Source of the DNA: Chloroflexota bacterium
GTDB lineage: Bacteria > Chloroflexota > Anaerolineae > Aggregatilineales > J027
Direction: 5' to 3'
DNA: 48,903 nt
NCBI GenBank assembly: GCA_016234595.1
Contig: JACRBG010000009.1
Location: 1-48,903 of the forward strand
Part shown: positions 15,316 to 24,400 of the stretch, one piece after another
How the letters are laid out: every line of letters begins with the position of its first letter
Numbering within the stretch: position 1 is the first letter of the stretch
Program-made: the position numbers and the translations under genes
Notes under the pieces: generated by a model
Databases searched by the model: none
Seen by the model: the letters and a program-made list of their open reading frames with translations, nothing else
Told to the model about the DNA's origin: nothing

Positions 15316-17316
15316 TTAGGGCAAGGCAAATTCACAGACACCCGCGCTGATTTGACATTCTGCAATGACTTGGTTGTTGTGCAGCACATTAAACGTGGTA
15401 TTGCCACCGCTGGTTCGCCAGAAGTGGCTATCACTGTCTGTACGCCAAATATAGGCATTGTAGTAACGGCAGCTTGGGCCGCTGACAAATTGATCGGCTG
15501 AAATCTGCACACACCCCTGCGAAGCAAAATTAAAAATGTCCCCCCCCGCCGCCTCAATAGCCGCGTTCCAATCATAGGAATTAAAGCTGCCGTTGGTGTC
15601 CCCCTGAAAAACCAAGTTGCCGACATTTTGCACTCGATTTGAGATGTTATACAAAATGAAGCGGTCGTCTCGATATTCCAACCGGATTTCGGCCTTAACA
15701 GCGGGGCTGGCGGTTAGGGCAATCGTCGTCGTCAGTGTGATGGTCGGGCTAGGCGTCGCACTGGCCGTCTGGGTGGGGGTCGAAGTTGGATTGGTGGTGG
15801 CACTCGCTGTAGACGTTGGATTATTGGTAGAGCTAGGCGTCGAGGTAGGTGAACCTGCACCATTCCCAGCCCCAGCATCCTGCGTGGGGGTTATGGTGAC
15901 GGTGGAGGTGTGCGTCGCTGTGGCACTGGTAATGGCGCTCATAGTTTGATTGCTTTGAAATACAGCGGTGGCCGTCAACAAAGCATTATCCGCAGTTGGC
16001 GATTGCGAAGGCGAGGGTTGAGTTGAGGGTGTCCCATCATCTGTCGGATTGACCGCCGCCTGCTGGGTGGGTTGATCCTTCTTGTCATCATTTTGTTGGG
16101 TCAACACCAAGACCACCACAATGCCGATGAGCAGGAGCAAAATTGGAATCATACCCGCTAACCACAGCCAGCGACTCCCATGTTTTTCTTCGGCAGGTGG
16201 CAACGGTGCGCGATAGGATGGCACGACTTCATTGGTCAGCGTTTTGGCCTCACTGCTAAAAGCAGGCCGACGTGAAGCTGGGGGTGGCTGAGTTGCCATA
16301 TTAGAACCTACATCTCCCACCGTTTGTACACCCTGTGTGGTGGGTTTATGTGGCTCGTTGCGCAAGGATTTTAAATAGGCTTCCAGCGCGGCGGGCGATT
16401 GCGGAGAAGGCGCGACCGGTGGGGTCTTTTTTGGCCCCGAATTGGTCGAAATTTCAACCGTATCTTCATCTTCAGTTTGCCTAAGGGCTACATCCAACGC
16501 CAAATATAAATCGCGGCAAGTGGCATAACGCTGGCGGGGGTCTTTGTGCAGCGCCATCAACAAGACTTTTTCGACCTCAGGCGGAAGATCAGGGTTGTAA
16601 AAGCTCGGCGGGGGGGGTTCTTCGTTCAAATGTTTAAGAGCGACCGTCATGGCCGAAGGATCATCAAAAGGCACTTTACCCGTCAGCGCCTCATACAAAA
16701 CCACGCCAAAGGAATAGAGGTCACTTTGGGGAACAGCGCGGGCTGAAGAAACCGCTTGTTCCGGCGCGATGTAGTGAGCACTGCCAAAGGTATCCCCTAA
16801 TGTGCCTTCCATGGTGGTCAGCGCCAAGCCAAAATCGGTCAGCACCGCCCCGCTGGAAGTCATCATGATGTTGGAGGGCTTAATGTCACGATGAATAACG
16901 CCTTGACCATGGGCATAATCAAGGGCGCTGCAAATATCGCGGGCCATGCGCAGGATGACTTGGGGCGGGATACGTTCGCCCCGGGTGGCAGCTTCCTTAA
17001 GCATTATGCGTAGGTCTTTGCCATCCAAAAAGACCATCGCCATGTAATACATGCCTTCGACTTGCCCAAATTGGTAGATGCTAACGATATGGGGATGATG
17101 TAAACGGGCAATAGCGCGGGCTTCACGTTGGAAGCGGGCAGTATATTCAGCTTCATCAGTAGTGGCAAATTCACCCGTGATGACTTTCACCGCAGCATAG
17201 CGTTCAAGGGCTTCATCCAAACCCTTGTAGACACGGGCCATGCCACCTTTACCCAATAAACTGACAATCTTATAATCGCCAAGTTTTCGACCAATCAGTG
17301 GGTCAGGCAAGACCAT
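15316..17316 (-). CDS. transmembrane serine/threonine protein kinase with external C-terminal domain
   Basis: A Hanks-type kinase of 666 residues. The kinase domain (about 8-275) is complete: GKGGMARVYKG loop, the AAVKVI Lys, HRDIKPSNIMM, the DFGLAL metal site and an APE-equivalent (IAPEQA). A Pro/Ser-rich linker leads to one membrane helix (about 384-407). Outside it lie a long Thr/Ser/Pro low-complexity stretch and a globular domain (about 540-666) with WNAAIEAAGGDIFNFASQGC and four Cys. There are no PASTA repeats. The layout suggests an external ligand or surface sensor driving cytoplasmic Ser/Thr phosphorylation; the ligand is unknown. The next gene on this strand lies 92 bp upstream. Confidence 0.92.
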   Translation of the reverse strand: MVLPDPLIGRKLGDYKIVSLLGKGGMARVYKGLDEALERYAAVKVITGEFATTDEAEYTARFQREARAIARLHHPHIVSIYQFGQVEGMYYMAMVFLDGKDLRIMLKEAATRGERIPPQVILRMARDICSALDYAHGQGVIHRDIKPSNIMMTSSGAVLTDFGLALTTMEGTLGDTFGSAHYIAPEQAVSSARAVPQSDLYSFGVVLYEALTGKVPFDDPSAMTVALKHLNEEPPPPSFYNPDLPPEVEKVLLMALHKDPRQRYATCRDLYLALDVALRQTEDEDTVEISTNSGPKKTPPVAPSPQSPAALEAYLKSLRNEPHKPTTQGVQTVGDVGSNMATQPPPASRRPAFSSEAKTLTNEVVPSYRAPLPPAEEKHGSRWLWLAGMIPILLLLIGIVVVLVLTQQNDDKKDQPTQQAAVNPTDDGTPSTQPSPSQSPTADNALLTATAVFQSNQTMSAITSATATHTSTVTITPTQDAGAGNGAGSPTSTPSSTNNPTSTASATTNPTSTPTQTASATPSPTITLTTTIALTASPAVKAEIRLEYRDDRFILYNISNRVQNVGNLVFQGDTNGSFNSYDWNAAIEAAGGDIFNFASQGCVQISADQFVSGPSCRYYNAYIWRTDSDSHFWRTSGGNTTFNVLHNNQVIAECQISAGVCEFALP

Positions 17317-17408
17317 AAGTGCTTAACTCTTTGTGTTGTGTTGTTCCCTCAAGGTTTAGAAATCGTTTACTAGTATACCCTACGCTGCAAGAGAACCATA
17401 ATAGGCTC

Positions 17409-18869
17409 CTAGTCCCCCGCATAAAAATCAGCCACAATGTACAACACATTATAAAAGGCATGAAGGCTTAGGATGAAAAACAAGCTGAGATTTGCCAATG
17501 TTAGCCAACGTACCTTTACACCCGCTATTGCCGTCTGGTGGGATTGGAAAATCGGCAAATTCATTGCCATTGCCGCGGAAAACATCAGGGGCAGAAAAAG
17601 GGCCAACATAAACCGCTGCCCGCCACTAATCCGCATGTAAAAAATATAGAGCAAAATATAGCCCGCTACATAACCCACCACATACAGCACCATCGGCCAG
17701 TAACGACCTATTAAACGCCTAAACTCAGCCCGACGGCTTTTATCAAAATAGATTGACAGTGAAAGAATCAACACAATAAGGGGATAACCCACGATGTACG
17801 GCGAATAGCCATAGGAACCGGGCATGATGTGGCGACGAAACGACAGCTTGGCCCCAAAAACCATGCGATCCCAAAATTCACGTGGCGAGGTCTCACGCAG
17901 ATATTTTTGCCGACTGGGAAGTTGATCTTGTGGTAAATCAGGCCAACCAACACTATCGCCATGGGCTTTGGTGCTGGTGGGGGCTTCAACCTCGGTTTTG
18001 TCGGCATACCAGATATAGAATGTGGTGTTGACATTATAAAAATAATGCCCAAAAGTCGCTTTAACTCGACTGATGTATGGATAAAGCACCATCAGAAAAA
18101 CGGCCAGCACCACCGTCGCCGCGACCACATAATTTTGCCAGTGACGTTTGTGCCACATCAAACTTAGAACATACAGGCCCAGCACAGCCAAAAATAAAAA
18201 CAGTCCCGGCAGAAAAGACGCTTTAGTTAAATGCGCCAAGGCCGCAACAATTCCCGCCAAGATAGCGATTTTCCAAGAAGGCCGTTGTAACAAACCCAGC
18301 AGTAAAACAAACGCCCCAAAACTCAGCGAATAATAGAGCAACTCGGCCTGAAAATAGGCGGCGCGAAACATGTAGAGTTGAAAAGTTGTCACCAGCATTA
18401 AATTGAGGGCGGCAAGGGTTGGAAGATAATGCAAAAAAATCAGAAATAGGCCAATAAGCAGCAAAATGGAGAGGCCGACATTGAAATATTTGCCCTGTCG
18501 AAAATAGTCTTCCATCGAGAGGGTAGGGCTGTAATGCAGCGATTGCAGCATCGGATAAAGCGGCATCCGATTGCCATCCCCCACATACTGATAGTCAGTA
18601 AAATAGAGGGCTTTGGCATACAGCATGTAATCTTCTTGGTCGTTTTTCTGATAGCCCGTGTGCCGTTCCGCAATATTGCGTTCATTTAATTGCTGATAGG
18701 CTCCGTAAGAATGCAGCGCCAGTACCACCAATAAAAAGGAGGTCATCCAGAAAAATTTGCGAGTCCCTTGTAGCGAATTTATGGTACGCTCCAACCGGAC
18801 TAAGGCCTCGACCGGCCCATATAAAAAAGGGCTAGTGGTGGTGGGCTGCCCCTTCCATGATTCCAGCAT
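17409..18869 (-). CDS. GT-C type membrane glycosyltransferase-like protein
   Basis: A 486-residue multi-pass membrane protein with about 10 hydrophobic segments. After the first helix, the external loop has paired acidic residues (NDQEDY) and DGNRMPLYPMLQSL, a layout typical of GT-C glycosyltransferases of the PMT/ArnT type, which use lipid-linked sugars. A GGAGGGG Shine-Dalgarno sequence precedes the ATG. The donor and acceptor cannot be told from sequence. It lies upstream of the transmembrane kinase on the same strand. The GT-C call is by architecture and motif style, not a firm family match. Confidence 0.68.
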   Translation of the reverse strand: MLESWKGQPTTTSPFLYGPVEALVRLERTINSLQGTRKFFWMTSFLLVVLALHSYGAYQQLNERNIAERHTGYQKNDQEDYMLYAKALYFTDYQYVGDGNRMPLYPMLQSLHYSPTLSMEDYFRQGKYFNVGLSILLLIGLFLIFLHYLPTLAALNLMLVTTFQLYMFRAAYFQAELLYYSLSFGAFVLLLGLLQRPSWKIAILAGIVAALAHLTKASFLPGLFLFLAVLGLYVLSLMWHKRHWQNYVVAATVVLAVFLMVLYPYISRVKATFGHYFYNVNTTFYIWYADKTEVEAPTSTKAHGDSVGWPDLPQDQLPSRQKYLRETSPREFWDRMVFGAKLSFRRHIMPGSYGYSPYIVGYPLIVLILSLSIYFDKSRRAEFRRLIGRYWPMVLYVVGYVAGYILLYIFYMRISGGQRFMLALFLPLMFSAAMAMNLPIFQSHQTAIAGVKVRWLTLANLSLFFILSLHAFYNVLYIVADFYAGD

Positions 18870-18995
18870 TTATCCCCTCCGCAATCTATTAATTGATTAT
18901 AGAGAGCCAGCGAAATAGGCGTTATAGTCATCCGCGACAATTTATGATACGTAGCCAAAGCAAAATCGTTGTCTAGGATACTTAGTAAAAATCGC

Positions 18996-19001
18996 TATAA
19001 T
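18996..19001 (+). promoter_or_regulatory. candidate -10 box for the clp-kinase-FHA genes
   Basis: A perfect TATAAT lies 43 bp before the clp-like ATG, in the 174-bp divergent gap after the GT-C gene. A TTGTCT upstream is a poor -35 match and its spacing is long (about 21 bp). The rest of the gap (18870-19043) shows no other clear element. Confidence 0.4.
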
Positions 19002-19043
19002 GGTTGAATCCAAACCGTTTGGCTGAAGACTTATGAGGCCGTT

Positions 19044-21407
19044 ATGCGAGATTCATCCCACGATATGAGCGAAATGGAAATCCGCCAGCGATGCGGCGAA
19101 CTGCTGCAAAAAGCGCAGGAGGAAGCCACTCGTCTGAAACATGGATATATTGGAACCGAACACATCTTTAATGCGCTGACTCGTAACCCTAGTGGCATTA
19201 CCAATTTGATTTTGACTGAAAGCGGGCTTGACCCACGCGAAGTCCGTAACTCTATTCGTAAGGAAGTCGGCGGGGGTGACGATGACGATACCCGCACACC
19301 CGTCTTGACCCCGCGTGCCCGCCATGTATTGGCCGAGAGCATCTATCTAGCGGATGATGTGGGCAGTATTTTGGTGGAAGAAGAACACGTCTTGCTGGCG
19401 CTGTTGCAAGAAGGCGAAGGCGTCGCCATCCGCAAGCTCAAACAGATGGGCGTGGCAATCCAGCGTTGGATTGAATATTTGATGCGCTTTTTGGATATTG
19501 AAGGCAAATCTGACGATTCTAACGATGAAAAAGACCTGTTTGGCGATTTGGTAGACCATCGTGATTTTGGCGATTTGTTGGAACGTGATAACAATCCGGG
19601 CCGCGCCATGCCCACCCCCCTGCTCGATAAATTTGGTCGTGACCTCACAGAACAAGCCCGTCTGGGCAAATTGGGGCCAGCCGTTGGGCGTGATACCGAA
19701 ATCCGCGCAGTCGCCCGAACCTTGACCCGTAGTAAGAAAAATAATCCACTGCTGGTTGGTGATGCCGGTGTGGGCAAAACCGCGATTGTGGAAGGCTTGG
19801 CTTGGCTGATTGCCAATGACGCCGCCCCCGGCCCCTTGAAGAATAAACGCATCGTGCAAATCGAAGTCGGCATGTTAGTAGCAGGCACCAGTTTACGCGG
19901 TCAATTTGAGGAGCGGTTGGGTGGGATTGTCGAAGAGGCCCGCAGTTCCAAAGATGTGATTTTGTTTATTGACGAAATCCACACGATTGTGGGGGCTGGC
20001 GATACGATTGACAGCAACCTAGACGCCGCCAACATTCTAAAACCTGCCTTAGCACGCGGCGATATTTCGTGCATTGGGGCGACTACTTTTGAGGAATATC
20101 GCAAAGCGATTGCCAAAGACCCCGCTCTCGACCGGCGTTTCCGCACCATTGATATTGGCGAACCGACCATTGAAGACACCCTGATTATTATTGAAAACGT
20201 CTATAAACGATTTGAGGAACACCACCACGTCGTCATTTTGCCCGAAGCGCGTGAACAAGCGGTGCGGCTTTCTGCCAAATATCTCACCGATCGGCGTCTG
20301 CCCGATAAAGCCCTCGATTTGTTGGACGAAGCGTGTGCCCGTATGGTCATCCAAACCCAGTCCCCTGACATCGAACCGGGGACCCCGCTGGAAGTCACAT
20401 GGTATACCATCCATGAAGTCCTCAGCGAGTGGACAGGCATCCCCGTTGTTGAGTTAGGCGCAACCGAACGCGAAAAGTTCTCCCGCCTGCCTGAAATTCT
20501 CGCCCGACGGGTACGCGGTCAAACCTATGCTGTCAAAACAGTGGCGGATGCCATTAAAACCCATCGCGCTGGCTTAAGTGACCCGCGTCGGCCTGTGGGG
20601 GTGTTTCTCTTTGTGGGGCCAAGCGGGGTTGGGAAAACGGAATTGGCCCGCGCCCTAGCTGAGTTTTTATTTGGCAACGAAAAATCCATGATTCGGCTGG
20701 ATATGTCCGAATTTCATGATGAACATACCGTGTCCCGTTTGATTGGTGCGCCCCCGGGCTATAAAGGCACGGAGCGCGGTGGACAATTGACTGAGGCCTT
20801 ACGCCGCAAGCCCTATTCAGTGGTGCTATTGGATGAGGTCGAAAAAGCCGCCCCGCAGGTCTTTGATATTTTCTTGCAGGTGTTTGATGAAGGCCGCCTT
20901 ACCGACTCGCTGGGGGCAACAGTGGATGCCCGTCATGCGCTGTGGATTATGACCAGCAACATTGGCACGGGTGATGTGGGCAAAGGGATTGGGTTTGTCA
21001 ATAAATCGGATGGACTGCCCGATTACAGCTTCCATCTGAAAAAATTCTTCCGGCCCGAATTTCTCAATCGGCTGGACGAAGTGATTGTCTTTAACCCATT
21101 AGACCGTGACGTGTTAAACGAAATCCTTGACATGCAGTTGGCTGAGGTCATGGAACGCATGGATGCCCAAGAAATCTCACTGGAATTGGACAGCACCGTA
21201 CGTGAACTGATTGTGGGTGAAGGCTACAGCCCTGCGAATGGTGCTCGTCCGCTGCGGCGTGCCATTGAACGATTGTTGACCCGTCCACTCTCCTCGGCCT
21301 TGATTGAAGATACCTATCTACCGGGGGATAAAATCCGCGTGACGGCCAAAGGCGATAGCTTAAAATTGGAGCATATCAGTCGGGCAGAACAAGCTCCCCG
21401 CGACTAA
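19044..21407 (+). CDS. Clp/Hsp100 AAA+ unfoldase, ClpA/ClpC-like
   Basis: A 787-residue two-ring-domain AAA+ unfoldase that threads proteins through its pore. It has an N-terminal Clp_N double repeat (about 10-150), then D1 with Walker A GDAGVGKTA (about 239) and Walker B ILFIDEIH (about 307). D2 has Walker A GPSGVGKTE (about 525), Walker B VVLLDEVEK and the C-terminal D2-small domain. GIGFVNK near residue 648 is at the place of the IGF/IGL loop that docks on ClpP, so work with ClpP is plausible. The coiled-coil M-domain of ClpC/ClpB is essentially missing, which is ClpA-like. clpP is not in the window. The kinase gene starts 9 bp after its stop. Confidence 0.92.
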   Translation: MRDSSHDMSEMEIRQRCGELLQKAQEEATRLKHGYIGTEHIFNALTRNPSGITNLILTESGLDPREVRNSIRKEVGGGDDDDTRTPVLTPRARHVLAESIYLADDVGSILVEEEHVLLALLQEGEGVAIRKLKQMGVAIQRWIEYLMRFLDIEGKSDDSNDEKDLFGDLVDHRDFGDLLERDNNPGRAMPTPLLDKFGRDLTEQARLGKLGPAVGRDTEIRAVARTLTRSKKNNPLLVGDAGVGKTAIVEGLAWLIANDAAPGPLKNKRIVQIEVGMLVAGTSLRGQFEERLGGIVEEARSSKDVILFIDEIHTIVGAGDTIDSNLDAANILKPALARGDISCIGATTFEEYRKAIAKDPALDRRFRTIDIGEPTIEDTLIIIENVYKRFEEHHHVVILPEAREQAVRLSAKYLTDRRLPDKALDLLDEACARMVIQTQSPDIEPGTPLEVTWYTIHEVLSEWTGIPVVELGATEREKFSRLPEILARRVRGQTYAVKTVADAIKTHRAGLSDPRRPVGVFLFVGPSGVGKTELARALAEFLFGNEKSMIRLDMSEFHDEHTVSRLIGAPPGYKGTERGGQLTEALRRKPYSVVLLDEVEKAAPQVFDIFLQVFDEGRLTDSLGATVDARHALWIMTSNIGTGDVGKGIGFVNKSDGLPDYSFHLKKFFRPEFLNRLDEVIVFNPLDRDVLNEILDMQLAEVMERMDAQEISLELDSTVRELIVGEGYSPANGARPLRRAIERLLTRPLSSALIEDTYLPGDKIRVTAKGDSLKLEHISRAEQAPRD

Positions 21408-21416
21408 TAACGGACT

Positions 21417-24400
21417 ATGATTGAGCTACCACCTGTCCCACAAAATGGACAAAAACGGCTGTGGCTGCCGGAAGAAGAAGCATCTCGATTGCTCCGGCGG
21501 CGGCGAGAAGCCGATTACACCGATCTGTTTGCTACTGACCCCAATCCAGAGGTGCGGGAATTGGGGCGGCTGTTGGTGCGACGGGATATGCCCTATACAG
21601 GCGATTATCTGGAATTAGCCGATGTCTGCGCGCGGCTGTCGTTGCAAAAAGTTGGCGACGACCCCCAGTTGATGATTTTTTATGTCGGCAAGACCCTGCA
21701 AGCCTATCGCAAAGCAATGGCCCTTGATGCGAGCAATGCGACGATTAGCGAAGCGTTGAGCCGCTATTTACAATGGCTGGTGCGCGTAGCCCGGAGTATG
21801 CCAACCCAACGCAATATTGCCACAGCTTTATGGGCAGCAGCGGAAGACTTACCCGTTGGTCGTGATATTTTCGTTCCAGCCGAAATCGAACGCTTGTTGG
21901 CATGGTATAGCGCCCCACCCGCCACCCAAAATCCAACTCCTTCGCCCGATACCACCCCTAGCCCAGATATACGCATCGGCCTCATGACTCAAGATGCCGT
22001 GGGTGAGTCGTTTGAATCAGAAGTCCGGCCCAGTCCATTTGCCCCCCGTCCACCCCAACCCAAAGGACGGGGTAAATTTGAAGCCGAGACACAAGGCGAT
22101 CTGGATGGGAGTCCCGCACTTTCGATGATGAGCAACATGCAAGTCCATCTGCCACCGGATGAAACCCGTTCGGGCGAATCGGTCAGTGTGGATATTGAAC
22201 CTTCCGAAGCCCATCATTCAGCCGAACCACCGCCTGCTGTCATCGTGCGCCAACGCCCCGACGAACGCGATGATTTTGTTGCCAATGGGCGGGTTGCTGA
22301 ACGTTTTGAGGTCAAGCAGAAATTTTCGGGCGGGATGGGTAGTGTCTACCTGTGTTACGATACCAAAGATCACATTCCAGTCGCCATCAAAACCTTCCAA
22401 AGCAAATTTTTGAACAATGAACGAGCGGTGACTCGTTTTACCCATGAAGCCCTAACATGGATTCGGCTGGAAAAACACCGCCATATTGTGCAGGCGCTTA
22501 AGGTTCAAAAATGGAACGGGCGACCCTATATCATCTTAGAGCACATTTCCGGGCCAGAGGGCTTGGGGCCAGATTTGCGATCGTGGATTGACCACAGCCG
22601 CCTCGATTTAGAGACCGCCATCTCATTCGGGTTGCATATCGCCTTGGGGATGCAGCACGCCACCCAAAAAATGCCCGACATGGTGCATCGCGATTTGAAA
22701 CCGGGCAACATTTTGGTGCATCACGATCTAATCGCCAAAGTCACGGATTTTGGTTTGGTGCGCTCGCTCGATTTTGACGACGCCCCTGGTGAGAATGGCG
22801 AAACGGCGGATGGTAATCATCGCCTCACCCGCGTTGGTGCAGTGGTCGGCACAGCCCCCTATATGTCACCGGAGCAATGCCGCTCCGCCGAATTAGATTT
22901 GCGCTCCGACATCTATGCGTTTGGGTGTGTCCTCTATGAAATGTTGACGCGCCAAACGCTTTTTACAGCGGCATCATTTCCCGAATGGGCCCGCGCCCAC
23001 AATCATCAAAGGCCCAAACTGCCGGACGATCTCCCTTTTGCCATCCCACGCCCCGTGCAAGCCCTGTTGATGAACTGTCTGGAAAAATCACCCACCCAGC
23101 GTCCGCAGACATGGGGAGAGTTAGCCAGTGAACTGGCGCGTTTAGTCGAACAAATTACAGGCAAGCCCCCTGAGATTGAAATCAGTGGGCCAGCCCTTGA
23201 AGTCAATGATTTGATGGATAAGGCCTATAGCCTGACCGAATTGGGCTATGTCAATGAGGCCTTAGTGACGTATGACCGCGCCCTCGCCCTCGATTCCAAC
23301 AACCCTCACACATGGTCACGCAAGGCCCGTGCCCTCCGCATTGCCAACCGGAATGAAGAAGCCCTTGAGGCTGTCAATCATGCACTGGAAATTAATCCGC
23401 GTTTTGGCTGGGCATGGATGGTCAAAGGCCAGATTTTGGAGCGACTGGGGCAACTGGAACGGGCATTAGCCGCCCACGAAACAGCCGCCGACATCAAACC
23501 CGGTGATGTACATGTGTGGTACAACCAAGCCATTGTGTTGTTTACGTTGGGTCGCTGGGAAGATGCGCTCAATCGGTTGGATAACGCCCTCAATATTGAC
23601 CCCTTGCATGAATCATCATGGGCCAAACGCGGTCAGGTACTGCGGGCACGCGGTCAATATTTACAAGGCCTGAATGCCTACAATCGCGCCTTAGAACTAA
23701 CCCCCAATTTCGCATGGGCATGGAACGGCAAAGGCCTATGTTTAAAGGCCTTGGGGCGCTTGGATGAAGCGTTTGAAGCCTTCCAGCAAGCGGCTATGTA
23801 TCAACCGGATGATGTGTGGCATTGGTATAACCAAGCGGAGACCCTAGTGGATTTGGGGCGCTATAAGGACGCGATGGAAGTTGCCCAACAAGCCATCAAA
23901 GTACAGGCCGATCATTCCTATAGCTGGGCGAAATTGGCGCAGGTGTTCCGCTATTTGGAGCGTTATGAGGACAGTCTGAAAGCCTATGACAAAGCCATTG
24001 AATTAAACCCCACCTACGCATGGGCGATTAATGGCAAGGGCATTGTGTTGGAACGGTTACGTCGCTTTGATGATGCCCAACAAGCCTATCGCCAAGCCGC
24101 CGAATTGTATCCTGATGATGTCTGGCACTGGTACAATCAAGGCAATTTACTGGTACTGCAAGAACGCTTCCAAGAAGCCATTACCGTGTTGGAGCGGGCT
24201 GTCAAAATCAACCCGCAGCACGCACGATCATGGGCAAGATTGGGCAATGCTTATCGGCGCTTAGGGGATGACAAAACAGCGCTGGTCTATCTTGATCGGG
24301 CGCTCAAACTTGATCCCGCCTATGCGTGGGCATGGAACGAAAAAGGGGTCGCCTTTGAAAGTGCCGGCAAGTTGCAGGAAGCCCTCGACGCCTATAAACG

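Noticed and set aside
15617-15949. A + strand frame that looks like a Val/Ala-rich membrane protein
   Set aside because: It is the antisense reading of the Thr/Ser-rich stalk of the transmembrane kinase; the hydrophobicity is an artefact of that repeat.
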